From ZC4RG29 sp964521255 (GTDB taxonomy: Bacteria; Bacteroidota; Bacteroidia; Cytophagales; Cyclobacteriaceae): a stretch of 64,000 bases of DNA. How positions within the stretch are numbered: the first letter of the stretch is position 1; every line of letters begins with the position of its first letter. This document shows, piece by piece, positions 42,853 through 51,298 of the stretch. Where the stretch lies: assembly GCA_964521255.1 (NCBI GenBank), contig CAZFRM010000001.1, positions 124,001 through 188,000 on the forward strand. The letters run 5' to 3'. The notes beneath the pieces were generated by a model, which saw only the letters and a program-made list of their open reading frames with translations, did no database searches and was not told the origin of the DNA. Made by a program: the position numbers and the translations under genes.

Positions 42853-43245
42853 TCATCCTTTTGCAAAAAGCTTTATCATTTTCCTGATCAACTCTTCTTC
42901 AGCATTCTTTACAAATTTATCATTCAGGGCTCTGAAAAGTTTTTCTGCTGTTGCATGTTCGCCAGAGAAGACAACAAAGTGAATTTTATCCTTGTGTTGA
43001 AAAATATAGTTGATAAGGGAAAGTACATGATTAAGGGGTTGCTCCTGCGTGGCACAGATGTATAAAAATGTTTGCTGCGACTGCGCTACCAGTTTTTTAA
43101 CGAGTTCGATAACGTGACCATCACTTTGGTTGTCAACATCGGTTCCGATAACATCATCTGCCAATGAAGACGCAAACGAGAGCAGCGGTTTCACATAACC
43201 CTGCCCTTGCCAATCACCAATGTTGACCTGGAGAAATAATCGCAT
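42853..43245 (-). CDS. Hypothetical protein, 130 residues
   Basis: Not recognised at family level. Cytoplasmic, no signal peptide; alternating strand/helix pattern (QQTFLYICATQEQPLNHVLS, KIHFVVFSGEHATAEKLFRA) suggests a small alpha/beta fold. It ends in a lysine-rich helix (AEEELIRKMIKLFAKG). Convergent with the amidase gene; no operon partner upstream. Confidence 0.65.
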   Translation of the reverse strand: MRLFLQVNIGDWQGQGYVKPLLSFASSLADDVIGTDVDNQSDGHVIELVKKLVAQSQQTFLYICATQEQPLNHVLSLINYIFQHKDKIHFVVFSGEHATAEKLFRALNDKFVKNAEEELIRKMIKLFAKG

Positions 43246-43435
43246 AGCCCAAAGCTAAAAACCTTGAGCAAATAATCTAATGGAAGAATGTTATTTTAAC
43301 ACGAACAGATTTGTTTTAGCGATGGGGCCTGAATTCCTTTTGTCCCGCAGATTTCGCGGATAGGCGCAGACAGAATGTTTGCTGTGTAAATCCGCAAACG
43401 GTCCAGAATCAAAACCCATAACATTTAAATTTTTT

Positions 43436-43672
43436 AGCCACTAAGACACGAAGTCACTAAGAAATCCCGAAAGAAATTCTCTTCGACAATATCTTTGTGC
43501 CTTTGCGTCTTTGTGGCCTTCAACATCAAAAAGAAAATAAGCTACACTTTTCGTAAGTTATTCGCTTCATTGATGTATTCTTCTATCCATTTAATTTTTT
43601 CCATAAAAGTTTAAATTTTTAGCCACTAAGAGTCAAAGCTTAAGGCGCATCAACTACAACCTTAAACTTTAA
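43436..43672. repeat. Repeat-rich gap, families D and B
   Basis: No gene visible in 43246-43672. Family D: GCCACTAAGACACGAAGTCA pairs with CTTTGTGCCTTTGCGTCTTT plus GTGGC across about 43436-43530. Family B and D words (TTTAGCCACTAAGAG, CCTTAAACTTTAACTAA) follow at 43607-43672, right up to the rtcB stop. The stretch 43246-43435 holds nothing I recognise. Confidence 0.65.
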
Positions 43673-45088
43673 CTAATCCTCTGCAGGCGAATCATCGCCA
43701 CACATTCTTACAATACGAGGAGTAAATTCTCCTACTACTTCCACCAGTTCATCCTGGTAGTTCATTACGCGCCGGATGTCTTTGTAAACCATCGGCGCTT
43801 CATCCTGACCACCGCCAATCAGTTCCACATTATTCTTTTCCAGCTCCTGCTTTATCATCTTGTTCGTGATGCTTTGCTTCGCCTTGCTTCGTGACATCAC
43901 ACGACCTGCGCCATGTGATGCAGAGTTCAGTGACTGATCATTCCCTTTACCCTTCACAATAAATCCGGGCGCTGTCATGGAACCAGGAATAATTCCCAGC
44001 ACACCCTTTCCTGCAGGTGTTGCACCTTTGCGATGAACAATCACTTCACTGCCGTCTGAAAGTTTTTCCTTCCATGCAAAGTTGTGATGGTTCTCTACCA
44101 TCAATAGTGCTTGCTCACCTAGCGCGTCAGCAAGCCGTTCGTGAATCTGGTGATGATTTGCTGATGCATAATCACCGGCAAGATTCATGGCGATCCAATA
44201 TTCCTGTCCCGCTTCTGAATCAAGGTCAAGCCACGCAAGGTTTGATGCTTCCGAAGGCAAGTGACACAACTCTTTCGCGAGCTTTGTGTAGTGACGGGCA
44301 ATCTCTGCACCCAATCCTCTTGAACCGGAGTGAGATAACGCCGCGAGATATTTCCCTTGCGGAATTTTCCATTCATTGTTTTCAACCAGCGATACCAAAC
44401 CAAATTCAACGAAGTGATTTCCACTTCCTGATGATCCGATCTGCATCGCTGCACGACCTTGTAAATTTTTCAGGATCGTGATCTCATTGAATGCTTTTCT
44501 TTCTAGCACTTCATGTTCTTTCGGACGCTTGAAAGTTGCTCTTCCAAAGCATGTGTTGTCAAGCAGTATCTTTTTCAAATTGCTTTTATGACGCTCCAGG
44601 AATTTTTCATCCAATGGATAAACTGTAAGGCACATTCGACAACCGATATCTACACCTACACCATAAGGTATCACCGCGTTGTGTGTTGCCAGTACTCCAC
44701 CGATGGGGAGACCATAACCTTGATGCGCATCCGGCATCAAAGCACCAGCCACTGTAACAGGTAATTTCATAGCAATTTCCATCTGGTTACGTGCACCTTC
44801 TTCGATCTCAGCCCCACCGTAAACCGGATATTCTATTCGCGCACGATTTAATTCATGCACGCGTGATTTCTTTTCAGAAGGGAGCAACGTCAATGCTGTC
44901 TTGCTCCAGATAGAATCATCCACAAAACGTTTTGGGTCTGCTAAAACTGCTTTCAGCATTTCATAAATTTCTTCCTTCCCGCTTCTGCGGAAATATTTCA
45001 ATACCGTGTTGATCGCAATGCCAATAGCTCTTCCTTCCGGGTAGCCCAGCTTTATGAGATCTTTTCCGCTTAACATTTTCCTTTTCAT
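43673..45088 (-). CDS. rtcB: RtcB-family RNA-splicing ligase
   Basis: GTP- and Mn-dependent ligase joining 2',3'-cyclic phosphate and 5'-OH RNA ends, used in RNA repair. 471 residues. Motifs are MPDAHQGYGLPIGGVLATHN, PYGVGVDIGCRMC (metal Asp and Cys), GSSGSGNHFVEFG, LSHSGSRGLGAEIARHYT, AGDYASANHHQIH, and the guanylylated histidine region SASHGAGRVMSRSKAK. All metal-binding His and Cys residues of the family are in place. No archease or RtcR regulator is adjacent. Start ATG at 45088. Confidence 0.95.
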   Translation of the reverse strand: MKRKMLSGKDLIKLGYPEGRAIGIAINTVLKYFRRSGKEEIYEMLKAVLADPKRFVDDSIWSKTALTLLPSEKKSRVHELNRARIEYPVYGGAEIEEGARNQMEIAMKLPVTVAGALMPDAHQGYGLPIGGVLATHNAVIPYGVGVDIGCRMCLTVYPLDEKFLERHKSNLKKILLDNTCFGRATFKRPKEHEVLERKAFNEITILKNLQGRAAMQIGSSGSGNHFVEFGLVSLVENNEWKIPQGKYLAALSHSGSRGLGAEIARHYTKLAKELCHLPSEASNLAWLDLDSEAGQEYWIAMNLAGDYASANHHQIHERLADALGEQALLMVENHHNFAWKEKLSDGSEVIVHRKGATPAGKGVLGIIPGSMTAPGFIVKGKGNDQSLNSASHGAGRVMSRSKAKQSITNKMIKQELEKNNVELIGGGQDEAPMVYKDIRRVMNYQDELVEVVGEFTPRIVRMCGDDSPAED

Positions 45089-45141
45089 AATTCTACCAAT
45101 ATGTGATCCTTAACGGACAATTTCATAAAGTTAAGCGCACC

Positions 45142-45206
45142 ACACGCCCTCTAACTCCCTAAAGGGAGAACCACAGCGAGCTGACCCTTTAGGGATACAG
45201 GGCGTG
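45142..45206. repeat. CCCTAAAGGG hairpin, family C, upstream of rtcB
   Basis: CGCCCTCTAACTCCCTAAAG with GGAG pairs imperfectly with CCCTTTAGGGATACAGGGCG. Unlike the other family C hairpins it lies upstream of a gene start, about 55 bases before the rtcB ATG. Confidence 0.55.
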
Positions 45207-45370
45207 GGCGGAGAGAAATACATCTTAACTTAATGGCATTGCCCTAACGGGATCGATTTATAGTTGCCTTTCTGACCACGCTGTAATCATTCGGTGAGCG
45301 TAGCCCAAAAGATTTCCTGACGACAGAATTTATCCATCATTTACTTCAATTCACAAAATTTGTCCGGGAT

Positions 45371-45402
45371 AAAATAAAAAAACCCGGACACGGCCCGGGT
45401 TT
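45371..45402 (-). terminator. Intrinsic terminator of the short minus-strand RNA
   Basis: Minus-strand AAACCCGG and CCGGGTTT (45402-45395 and 45387-45380) pair across a seven-base loop and are followed by a T-rich tail (TTTTTATTTT, 45380-45371). Confidence 0.75.
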
Positions 45403-45504
45403 TCAGTTGCTGTTAATGAGAGGTCAACTGAAAATCCAAGGCTTGAATACCATACAATCTGATCGCAGATTACTAAACCGATATGTGCCTATTTGTTTTT
45501 GCAT
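45371..45504 (-). ncRNA. Candidate short RNA or leader-peptide attenuator
   Basis: On the minus strand, a -7 promoter box (45516-45509) is followed four bases later by an ATG (45504) opening a 26-codon frame that ends at 45424 (starts MQKQIGTYRF, ends KPWIFS). Its stop lies at the edge of a 9-bp hairpin (CAACTGAAA 45425-45433 with TTTCAGTTG 45401-45409). This is followed directly by an intrinsic terminator. The whole unit is about 135 nt and could be a leaderless attenuator or an independent small RNA. The next gene downstream on that strand is rtcB, about 280 bases on. The leader shows no strong run of one amino acid. Confidence 0.55.
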
Positions 45505-45508
45505 GGCG

Positions 45509-45516
45509 CAAAGGTA
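45509..45516 (-). promoter_or_regulatory. -7 box of the short minus-strand RNA
   Basis: TACCTTTG on the minus strand, an exact TAnnTTTG match, with CGCC and then ATG immediately after; transcription would start at or near the ATG. Confidence 0.55.
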
Positions 45517-45695
45517 AATTAAAGTGTATTGAATTTTAATACACAATGTCAAAAATATTTTCAGATGTGTACACTATTGGTCAGTGAAGTGTACAAATTC
45601 GTATAGTTTTGTTCTTCGTACTTGAATTATTTGCCAGGAATAAACGATTTCAAATTTGGCCAATCATTTGTTGTGAGGAATCAAAATCCAATTTA

Positions 45696-45896
45696 ATGAA
45701 GACCCTTTTAGTCATTATCCTTTGGTTTATTCTGTTGTCGTTGTGCTGGCCATTGGCGCTTATACTGATTTTCTTTCTTCCCCTTATCTGGCTGATCCTT
45801 CTTCCGTTTAAAATTGTTGGACTTACCATCGCGCTCGTTTTCAAATTTGTTGGTGCCATACTTCTGTTTCCTTTTAAAGTATTGGGGATTGTATGA
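45696..45896 (+). CDS. Small hydrophobic membrane protein, 66 residues
   Basis: From the ATG at 45696 (MKTLLVIILWFILLSLCWPL) almost the whole protein is hydrophobic, with two long segments split by a LPFKIVG turn and a closing LLFPFKVLGIV. The frame is open upstream to 45609, but that part lacks an ATG and is polar. No family is recognised. The region from 45207 to 45370 upstream of the RNA candidate shows nothing further. Confidence 0.6.
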   Translation: MKTLLVIILWFILLSLCWPLALILIFFLPLIWLILLPFKIVGLTIALVFKFVGAILLFPFKVLGIV

Positions 45897-45954
45897 TCGT
45901 GTTATTTAAATTCTGTTTCAAGTATTAGTTCAAACTATATGATCCATAATTTTA

Positions 45955-46022
45955 ATTAGCCGATTAGCCAATGATTCAACCATCAATCCGCCAATCAGCA
46001 CATCGGCTAATTCGCTAATTGC
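45955..46022. terminator. Family F hairpin in a convergent gap
   Basis: TTAGCCGATTAGCCAATG pairs imperfectly with CATCGGCTAATTCGCTAATT between the small membrane protein and rsgA, which converge. Same words as 8905-8955. Confidence 0.5.
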
Positions 46023-46023
46023 C

Positions 46024-47085
46024 TCAATACTTATACTTCTTCCGGTGATTCTTAGCCTCCTTTGTCATCTTTCCGAACTGTCTGTTCAATCGTTTTTTAT
46101 CTTCAGCTTTGATCTCAAAGCGGCGCTGTTCCCGCATTAACTTCAAATAGCTTTCATAGACATCACTATCAAGCTCTCCGTTTTGTACAGCCGTCAACAC
46201 AGCGCATTCCGCTTCGCTCAAATGTTTACAATCAGCAAACCGGCATTGTGCTGCATACTGTTGAATAGCGGGGAACATGTCATCCGACTGCTGTCCTTCT
46301 TCAAAGGTAACACCAAACTCACGCATGCCTGGTGTATCAATGATCAGACTTCCATTTGAAAGTTGAAACAGATCACGTGTGGTGGTGGTATGTTTCCCCT
46401 TGTTTGTTGATTCACTGGTGTTGTTGACGTGCTGAACATCTCTATTCATGAGTGCATTCAGCAATGAACTCTTTCCTACACCAGATGACCCGACGAGAAT
46501 GTAGGTATGATACTTTTTGAATACTTCATTCAATAGTTTCTCCAAACCAAAACCTGTGTACGTACTGCAAAAGTAAACGGGACAATCACGCTGCAATTTC
46601 AATATTTCGTTTCGGTACTCATCATAATTGCTCACAAGGTCTGCCTTGTTGAGAATAACGATCGGCTTGATTTGACACGCTGCTAACTGCACAAGGTATC
46701 GGTCTAAACGCATTACATTAAAATCGCGATCAAGTCCCTGTACTATCAATGCGTAGTCAATGTTAGCGGCCAATACCTGCTTCTGTGTTTTGGTTCCCGG
46801 ACTTTTTCGCGAGAGTTCATTTACGCGTGGCAATACTTCAATAATGTAGCCCATTGTTTCATAGTCCATGTACAAGATCCAGTCTCCTACTTTTGGCAAA
46901 TCCTCATTGTCATTACCGTACAAAAGTTTTCCTGACAACTCGGCTTCAAGTTCACCGTGTTCTGTGATCACATAGTATTTAAATCCTTTGATGGATATGA
47001 CCCTGCCGCACTTTAACTCATTATTTAAATTGGTTTTATACTGTGATGGATACAGGTTCCATCCATAATGTTCTAATAGTATCAT
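46024..47085 (-). CDS. rsgA: Ribosome small-subunit-dependent GTPase A
   Basis: Circularly permuted GTPase checking late 30S maturation, 353 residues. An N-terminal OB fold (CGRVISIKGFKYYVITEHGE) is followed by the permuted G motifs in the order G4 (ILNKADLV, about 144), G1 (LVGSSGVGKSSLLNALM, about 202) and G3 (IDTPGMREFG, about 256). The zinc-binding domain is C..CKHLSEAECAV with a basic C-terminal tail (FGKMTKEAKNHRKKYKY). Complete; no operon partner. Confidence 0.96.
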   Translation of the reverse strand: MILLEHYGWNLYPSQYKTNLNNELKCGRVISIKGFKYYVITEHGELEAELSGKLLYGNDNEDLPKVGDWILYMDYETMGYIIEVLPRVNELSRKSPGTKTQKQVLAANIDYALIVQGLDRDFNVMRLDRYLVQLAACQIKPIVILNKADLVSNYDEYRNEILKLQRDCPVYFCSTYTGFGLEKLLNEVFKKYHTYILVGSSGVGKSSLLNALMNRDVQHVNNTSESTNKGKHTTTTRDLFQLSNGSLIIDTPGMREFGVTFEEGQQSDDMFPAIQQYAAQCRFADCKHLSEAECAVLTAVQNGELDSDVYESYLKLMREQRRFEIKAEDKKRLNRQFGKMTKEAKNHRKKYKY

Positions 47086-47553
47086 TTTAATAAAGATTAA
47101 TTGAGATTGCCTATTGAGACAGCAATCACACCGTTATTGAATAAAAGATTAAGACTAAACAGACTTCAACAGAGATTCAAAGAAGTCTGTAATTAAGCCA
47201 CCATTATTCCGGCACTTTGGCGATATGTGAGATGAGTAGTTTTCATACTGCGAAACCAAAGATAGTTAAAAATAATCCATACCAATAGCTAAAGTTCAAA
47301 TGCATTGACAATTACATGGGCGAAACAAAAGGCAATATTTTTGCAAGTTTTAAAATTGCCACTGCCTACACATTATTGTACAACTTCTGGATTTACGGTA
47401 TAATAATTCTCATAGAATACCTTAAAGGACCACAATAAAGCTCAACGAAATCCTACGAAACCCCAACTTCAATCCAATTTATCCGTATAAAAGGCGTTCT
47501 CTAAAATTTCTAATTCCGTAATCAGATTGCGCTACCCGGCTTAAACATTAACT
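47086..47553. other. Divergent gap with a hairpin and a doubtful small frame
   Basis: 468 bases between the divergent rsgA and TPR genes. ACAGACTTC (47159-47167) and GAAGTCTGT (47182-47190) form a perfect 9-bp hairpin. A 40-codon open frame at 47316-47438 (MGETKGNIFASFKIATAYTL...) would encode one membrane helix but has no further support. Nothing else is recognised. Confidence 0.4.
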
Positions 47554-49329
47554 GTGAAGGAAACGAACCGAAATATTCACGAAGTAACACTCGCAATTTT
47601 CCCTTTTGAAAATCTCACTGAAGGAAAGGCGCTGGATGTATTTTGCAGGTCTTTTTCCATTGACCTTCTGACTGAATTATCACGATTCAGACAGTTTCGC
47701 ATTATTGCCCATGAATCAGTATTGAAAGAGGGCGAATCTTCTTTTCAAAAGATCAAACCAGATTATATAATAAAGGGATCATTTCGTTATCATAATGAGC
47801 ACATAAGAATTAATGCTCAACTCATCAAGAACGATTCCAATCACATTGCCTGGGCCGATCGATATGAAGGCGACAAAGAATCAATTTTCTCTATACAAGA
47901 AGATTTGCTAAAACAAATTGTCACTTCATTACAACAACAGCTTGATCATGATTTGCTGACCCATATTAGAAAGAAATCTCCCGTTGATCTTTCCGTTTAT
48001 GAATATTGGCTGTATGGTATGGAGGAATTAAAAAAGGGAACAATAGAATCCGACGAAAGAGCCCGGGAACATTTCAAACAAGCCATTGAAATTGATCCTC
48101 GCTATTCACTGGCCTATTCCGGAATGTCGTTGACTTATTTTAATGAGTGGACATGTCAATTATGGGATCGATGGGACATATCAAGGAATGGTGCGTACGA
48201 GTGGGCATCTAAAGCTATTGAACTGGATGAGCAAAATCATATTGCTTCTTTGGTGTTGGGTAGGTGTTATCTATACGAACGGAAATTTGAGATGGCCGAA
48301 CATTTTTTTAGGAAAGCGTTACGACTAAATCCTAATGATGTAGACCACCTGATTCAGATTGCGTCTTGTCTTGTCTTTCTGGGATATCCAAAGGAAGCTG
48401 AGATGTTATACGAGAAAGTTTTGCAATTGAATCCCATCAATAGTGATAATTATAATCACGTGGGCGCACTCATTGCTTTGGAATTAGGGCAATATGAAAA
48501 ATGTATAAAGTTAGGTCTCAGAGCAAAACCTTTTTGGGTAGATTTTAATGGATTTATAGCGGCGGCACATTTTCATTTAGGAGATTTTTCAAACGCTTAT
48601 AAGAGTTGGAGAATTTTCCTTCAACAGTTCGAACAGAAAATTTTAAAGTCAAAACTGACTGATCCCGACCAAGCCGTGCAATGGATGATAAACACGAATC
48701 CCTATAAGGATAAAACAATTCTTAAACCTTTTTGGGAATTTATAAGTAAAGCGGCTCCTGTGGATTTACCTACACCGTCAAATACTTTTCCTAAAGAGGG
48801 AGATAATTATTTTCATAAAAGAAACGACTTCTGGGAGATAGCTTACGACGGGAAAAACATTCAGCTAGTTGAAGTAAAAGGACTTCACGACTTAGCCAGG
48901 TTGTTAGAGAATCCTGAGAAGCAATTTCATTGCACCGAATTAATTGGTGCTGGCCTGTTAGTAAGCAAGGAATTTGTATTTGATGATCGAGCAAAAAAAA
49001 CATATCAGAGAAAGTTAATTGAACTGCAGGAAGAAATTAAATGGTCTGAGGGCAACAATGACCTGACAAGAAGTTCAACGTTACAGAAAGAATACGACGA
49101 GATTGTTGATCATCTTTCAAGTTCACTAGGACTTGGTAGAAAGACAAGAAAAGTACAAGACCCTGTGGATAGAGCGCGTTCAGCAATTACCTGGCGTATT
49201 AGAAATGCTATACAAAAAATAGAAAAGGAAAATCCTGATCTCGGCAAACATCTTTCGCTATCTGTCAAAACAGGCATTTTTTGTTCTTACAATCCTGAGA
49301 AGTCTGTCAATTGGGACATTATGTTGTAG
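47554..49329 (+). CDS. TolB-like/TPR protein, probably regulatory
   Basis: 591 residues starting with GTG. The N-terminal ~110 residues are the TolB/FlgO-like domain seen next to adenylate cyclases (TLAIFPFENLTEGKALDVFC, IIKGSFRYHNEHIRINAQLI). TPR units span about 165-330 (ARAHF-type helices such as AREHFKQAIEIDPRYSLAYS). A C-terminal domain (about 425-591: DFWEIAYDGKNIQLVEVKGL ... SLSVKTGIFCSYNPEK) is shared with ATPase- or TPR-type regulators in other phyla. There is no cyclase, kinase or DNA-binding domain and no signal peptide, so it is presumably cytoplasmic and its output is unknown. Confidence 0.75.
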   Translation: MKETNRNIHEVTLAIFPFENLTEGKALDVFCRSFSIDLLTELSRFRQFRIIAHESVLKEGESSFQKIKPDYIIKGSFRYHNEHIRINAQLIKNDSNHIAWADRYEGDKESIFSIQEDLLKQIVTSLQQQLDHDLLTHIRKKSPVDLSVYEYWLYGMEELKKGTIESDERAREHFKQAIEIDPRYSLAYSGMSLTYFNEWTCQLWDRWDISRNGAYEWASKAIELDEQNHIASLVLGRCYLYERKFEMAEHFFRKALRLNPNDVDHLIQIASCLVFLGYPKEAEMLYEKVLQLNPINSDNYNHVGALIALELGQYEKCIKLGLRAKPFWVDFNGFIAAAHFHLGDFSNAYKSWRIFLQQFEQKILKSKLTDPDQAVQWMINTNPYKDKTILKPFWEFISKAAPVDLPTPSNTFPKEGDNYFHKRNDFWEIAYDGKNIQLVEVKGLHDLARLLENPEKQFHCTELIGAGLLVSKEFVFDDRAKKTYQRKLIELQEEIKWSEGNNDLTRSSTLQKEYDEIVDHLSSSLGLGRKTRKVQDPVDRARSAITWRIRNAIQKIEKENPDLGKHLSLSVKTGIFCSYNPEKSVNWDIML

Positions 49330-49437
49330 CAATTGAGTAAGTCTCCCTGAAGACTGGGATAAACTTTTTTTAAATTAATCCCTTCACTCACATCGTAAGT
49401 CCAAAACTTACGCCTTAAAGGCATAACATTTATCATT

Positions 49438-50199
49438 ATGCCAACTCCATTAGAAATTTTGCTTGATCCAATTTCGCTTATTGTTATTGGAATTTACAGT
49501 GCGTTGATTCTATGGGAAGCTCTTTTTCCCGGAAGACAACTACCCGAAATAAAATTATGGAAAGTAAGAGGTATAGGAGCCTTTGTAGTTTACTTCTACC
49601 TCTCCACGTATCTGCCATTAGTCATCGCTCCTTTCATTGAGCCTTTCAGACTTTTTAATCTCTCCGGGGTGGGAGCTATAACTGGAGGCGTTCTGGGAAT
49701 ATTGCTTTACGAGCTGGGCGTTTATGTGTGGCACTTCAGCCTTCATAAGAATAATTTTCTATGGAAAACATTCCATCAAATGCACCACAGTGCCGAACGG
49801 CTGGATACTTACGGAGCTTTTTATTTTAGTCCGCTTGACATGATCGGTTGGACTGTGCTGAGTACCATTTGTTTCAGCTTGATTGTTGGTCTTTCACCAC
49901 AAGCTATCACAGTTGTGCTTTTGGCCACCAACTTTCTTTCCGTTTTTCAACATGCAAATATTAGAACGCCACAATGGTTGGGTTACTTTATTCAACGACC
50001 AGAAAGTCATACGTATCATCATGCAAAAGGAATTCACAAGTACAATTATTCAGACTTGCCCCTTTTTGATATTCTCTTCGGAACGTTTCACAATCCTAAA
50101 GAATTTGAACATGAAACGGGATTTTATCATGGTGCATCAGGAAGAATAATTGACATGCTGTTTTCTAAAGATGTATCTAAACCGGAACACGAATCGTGA
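49438..50199 (+). CDS. Sterol desaturase / fatty acid hydroxylase family protein
   Basis: Di-iron membrane oxygenase of 253 residues. The four histidine motifs are WHFSLHKN (about 98), HQMHHSAERLD (about 113), FQHANIRTP and ESHTYHHAKGIHKYNYSD. At least four membrane helices (LIVIGIYSALILWEALF, GGVLGILLYELGVYVW, VLSTICFSLIVGL). Substrates in bacteria include sterols, carotenoids and lipid acyl chains; not determinable here. CGTAAGT-n5-ACTTACG, a small palindrome about 30-45 bases upstream of the ATG, could be regulatory. Confidence 0.9.
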   Translation: MPTPLEILLDPISLIVIGIYSALILWEALFPGRQLPEIKLWKVRGIGAFVVYFYLSTYLPLVIAPFIEPFRLFNLSGVGAITGGVLGILLYELGVYVWHFSLHKNNFLWKTFHQMHHSAERLDTYGAFYFSPLDMIGWTVLSTICFSLIVGLSPQAITVVLLATNFLSVFQHANIRTPQWLGYFIQRPESHTYHHAKGIHKYNYSDLPLFDILFGTFHNPKEFEHETGFYHGASGRIIDMLFSKDVSKPEHES

Positions 50200-50227
50200 T
50201 TTTAGTTTTCAGTTAATCGTTAATTGT

Positions 50228-51217
50228 ATGAAACACATTAAGAATGTATTTATCAAAGAATCGTCTGACCTTTTTCAGTCGAAGTATTTCTTAACTGATG
50301 GCGGCCTGGAGACAACGATGATATATCATAACAACATTAGTCTCCCTCACTTCGCCGCCTTTGAATTGGTTTACACCAGTCAGGGAAGAGAAGCACTTAA
50401 GAAATATCATCAACATTATATTCAGCTGGCGCAACGATATAATTTCACTTACATCCTGGAAACACCAACATGGCGGGCGAACCCAGACTGGGGCTATAAG
50501 CTGGGATATGATGCACATGAATTAAATAAGGCAAATCGTCATGCTGCTTTATTTATGCGTGAAATTCAAAATTCAATTGAGTATCGTGACCATAGAATTC
50601 TTATAAGCGGATGTGTGGGTCCGCGTGGTGATGGTTATTCACCAACCCATCGTATGACCGATATGCAAGCTGCGGCGTACCATGGTGAACAAATCAGAAC
50701 ATTTGCATTAGCTGATGTTGATGTCATCACTGCCATGACTTTGAACTACACAGATGAAGCCATCGGAATCGCTTTGGCAGCGAAAAGTGTTGGTGTGCCC
50801 GTTGTAATTTCGTTTACCGTTGAGACGGATGGCAACTTGCCGAGTGGTGAAAATCTGAAAGATGCTATTAGTAAAGTTGATGCTGTTACTGATAAATACG
50901 CTCAGCACTTTATGATCAACTGTGCACATCCTGAACATTTCAACACGGTATTAAAAGACAAAGGTGAGTGGAAAACCAGAATTCGTGGCATCAGAGCAAA
51001 TGCTTCTACAAAGAGTCATGCTGAGCTGGATGAATCGACTTCAATTGACATTGGTGACAAACATAAGCTTGCGGAAGGATATGCTGAAATTAAAACAGCA
51101 TTGCCTCAACTCCTTGTCATTGGTGGTTGCTGTGGAACGGATCATTCGCACATGGAAGAGATATGCAGACATATTTTTGAGGAAGGTGAAGGCTTAATGT
51201 CGTCGCTTTCAGCGTAA
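50228..51217 (+). CDS. Homocysteine S-methyltransferase family protein
   Basis: 329 residues from the ATG at 50228; the open frame extends upstream but overlaps the hydroxylase gene. The N-terminus FLTDGGLETTMIYHNNISLP, YILETPTWRANPDWGYKLGY, ISGCVGPRGDGYSPTHRM, the first zinc cysteine in FMINCAHPEHF and the CysCys pair in VIGGCCGTDHSHMEEICRHI form the complete zinc site of the family. These enzymes move methyl groups from S-methylmethionine or betaine-like donors to homocysteine; the donor is unknown. Its stop begins a family C repeat. Confidence 0.9.
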   Translation: MKHIKNVFIKESSDLFQSKYFLTDGGLETTMIYHNNISLPHFAAFELVYTSQGREALKKYHQHYIQLAQRYNFTYILETPTWRANPDWGYKLGYDAHELNKANRHAALFMREIQNSIEYRDHRILISGCVGPRGDGYSPTHRMTDMQAAAYHGEQIRTFALADVDVITAMTLNYTDEAIGIALAAKSVGVPVVISFTVETDGNLPSGENLKDAISKVDAVTDKYAQHFMINCAHPEHFNTVLKDKGEWKTRIRGIRANASTKSHAELDESTSIDIGDKHKLAEGYAEIKTALPQLLVIGGCCGTDHSHMEEICRHIFEEGEGLMSSLSA

Positions 51218-51298
51218 CCCCTGACCCCTAAAGGAGGAAAATGCATTTTAGTCCCCTTTAGGGGATTTAGGGGTAGGGGTAGGGGTAGGGGTACTCCC
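51216..51298. repeat. CCCCTAAAGGGG hairpin with tandem AGGGGT units, family C
   Basis: AACCCCTGACCCCTAAAGG pairs with CCTTTAGGGGATTTAGGGG between the convergent methyltransferase and YdeI-like genes. It is followed by tandem GGGGTA units (about 51268-51292) that lie inside the 3' coding end of the YdeI-like gene. Confidence 0.65.

Noticed and set aside
51268..51292. Tandem GGGGTA units as a quadruplex or telomere-like element
   Set aside because: Only about four units, and they belong to the family C repeat; no independent support.
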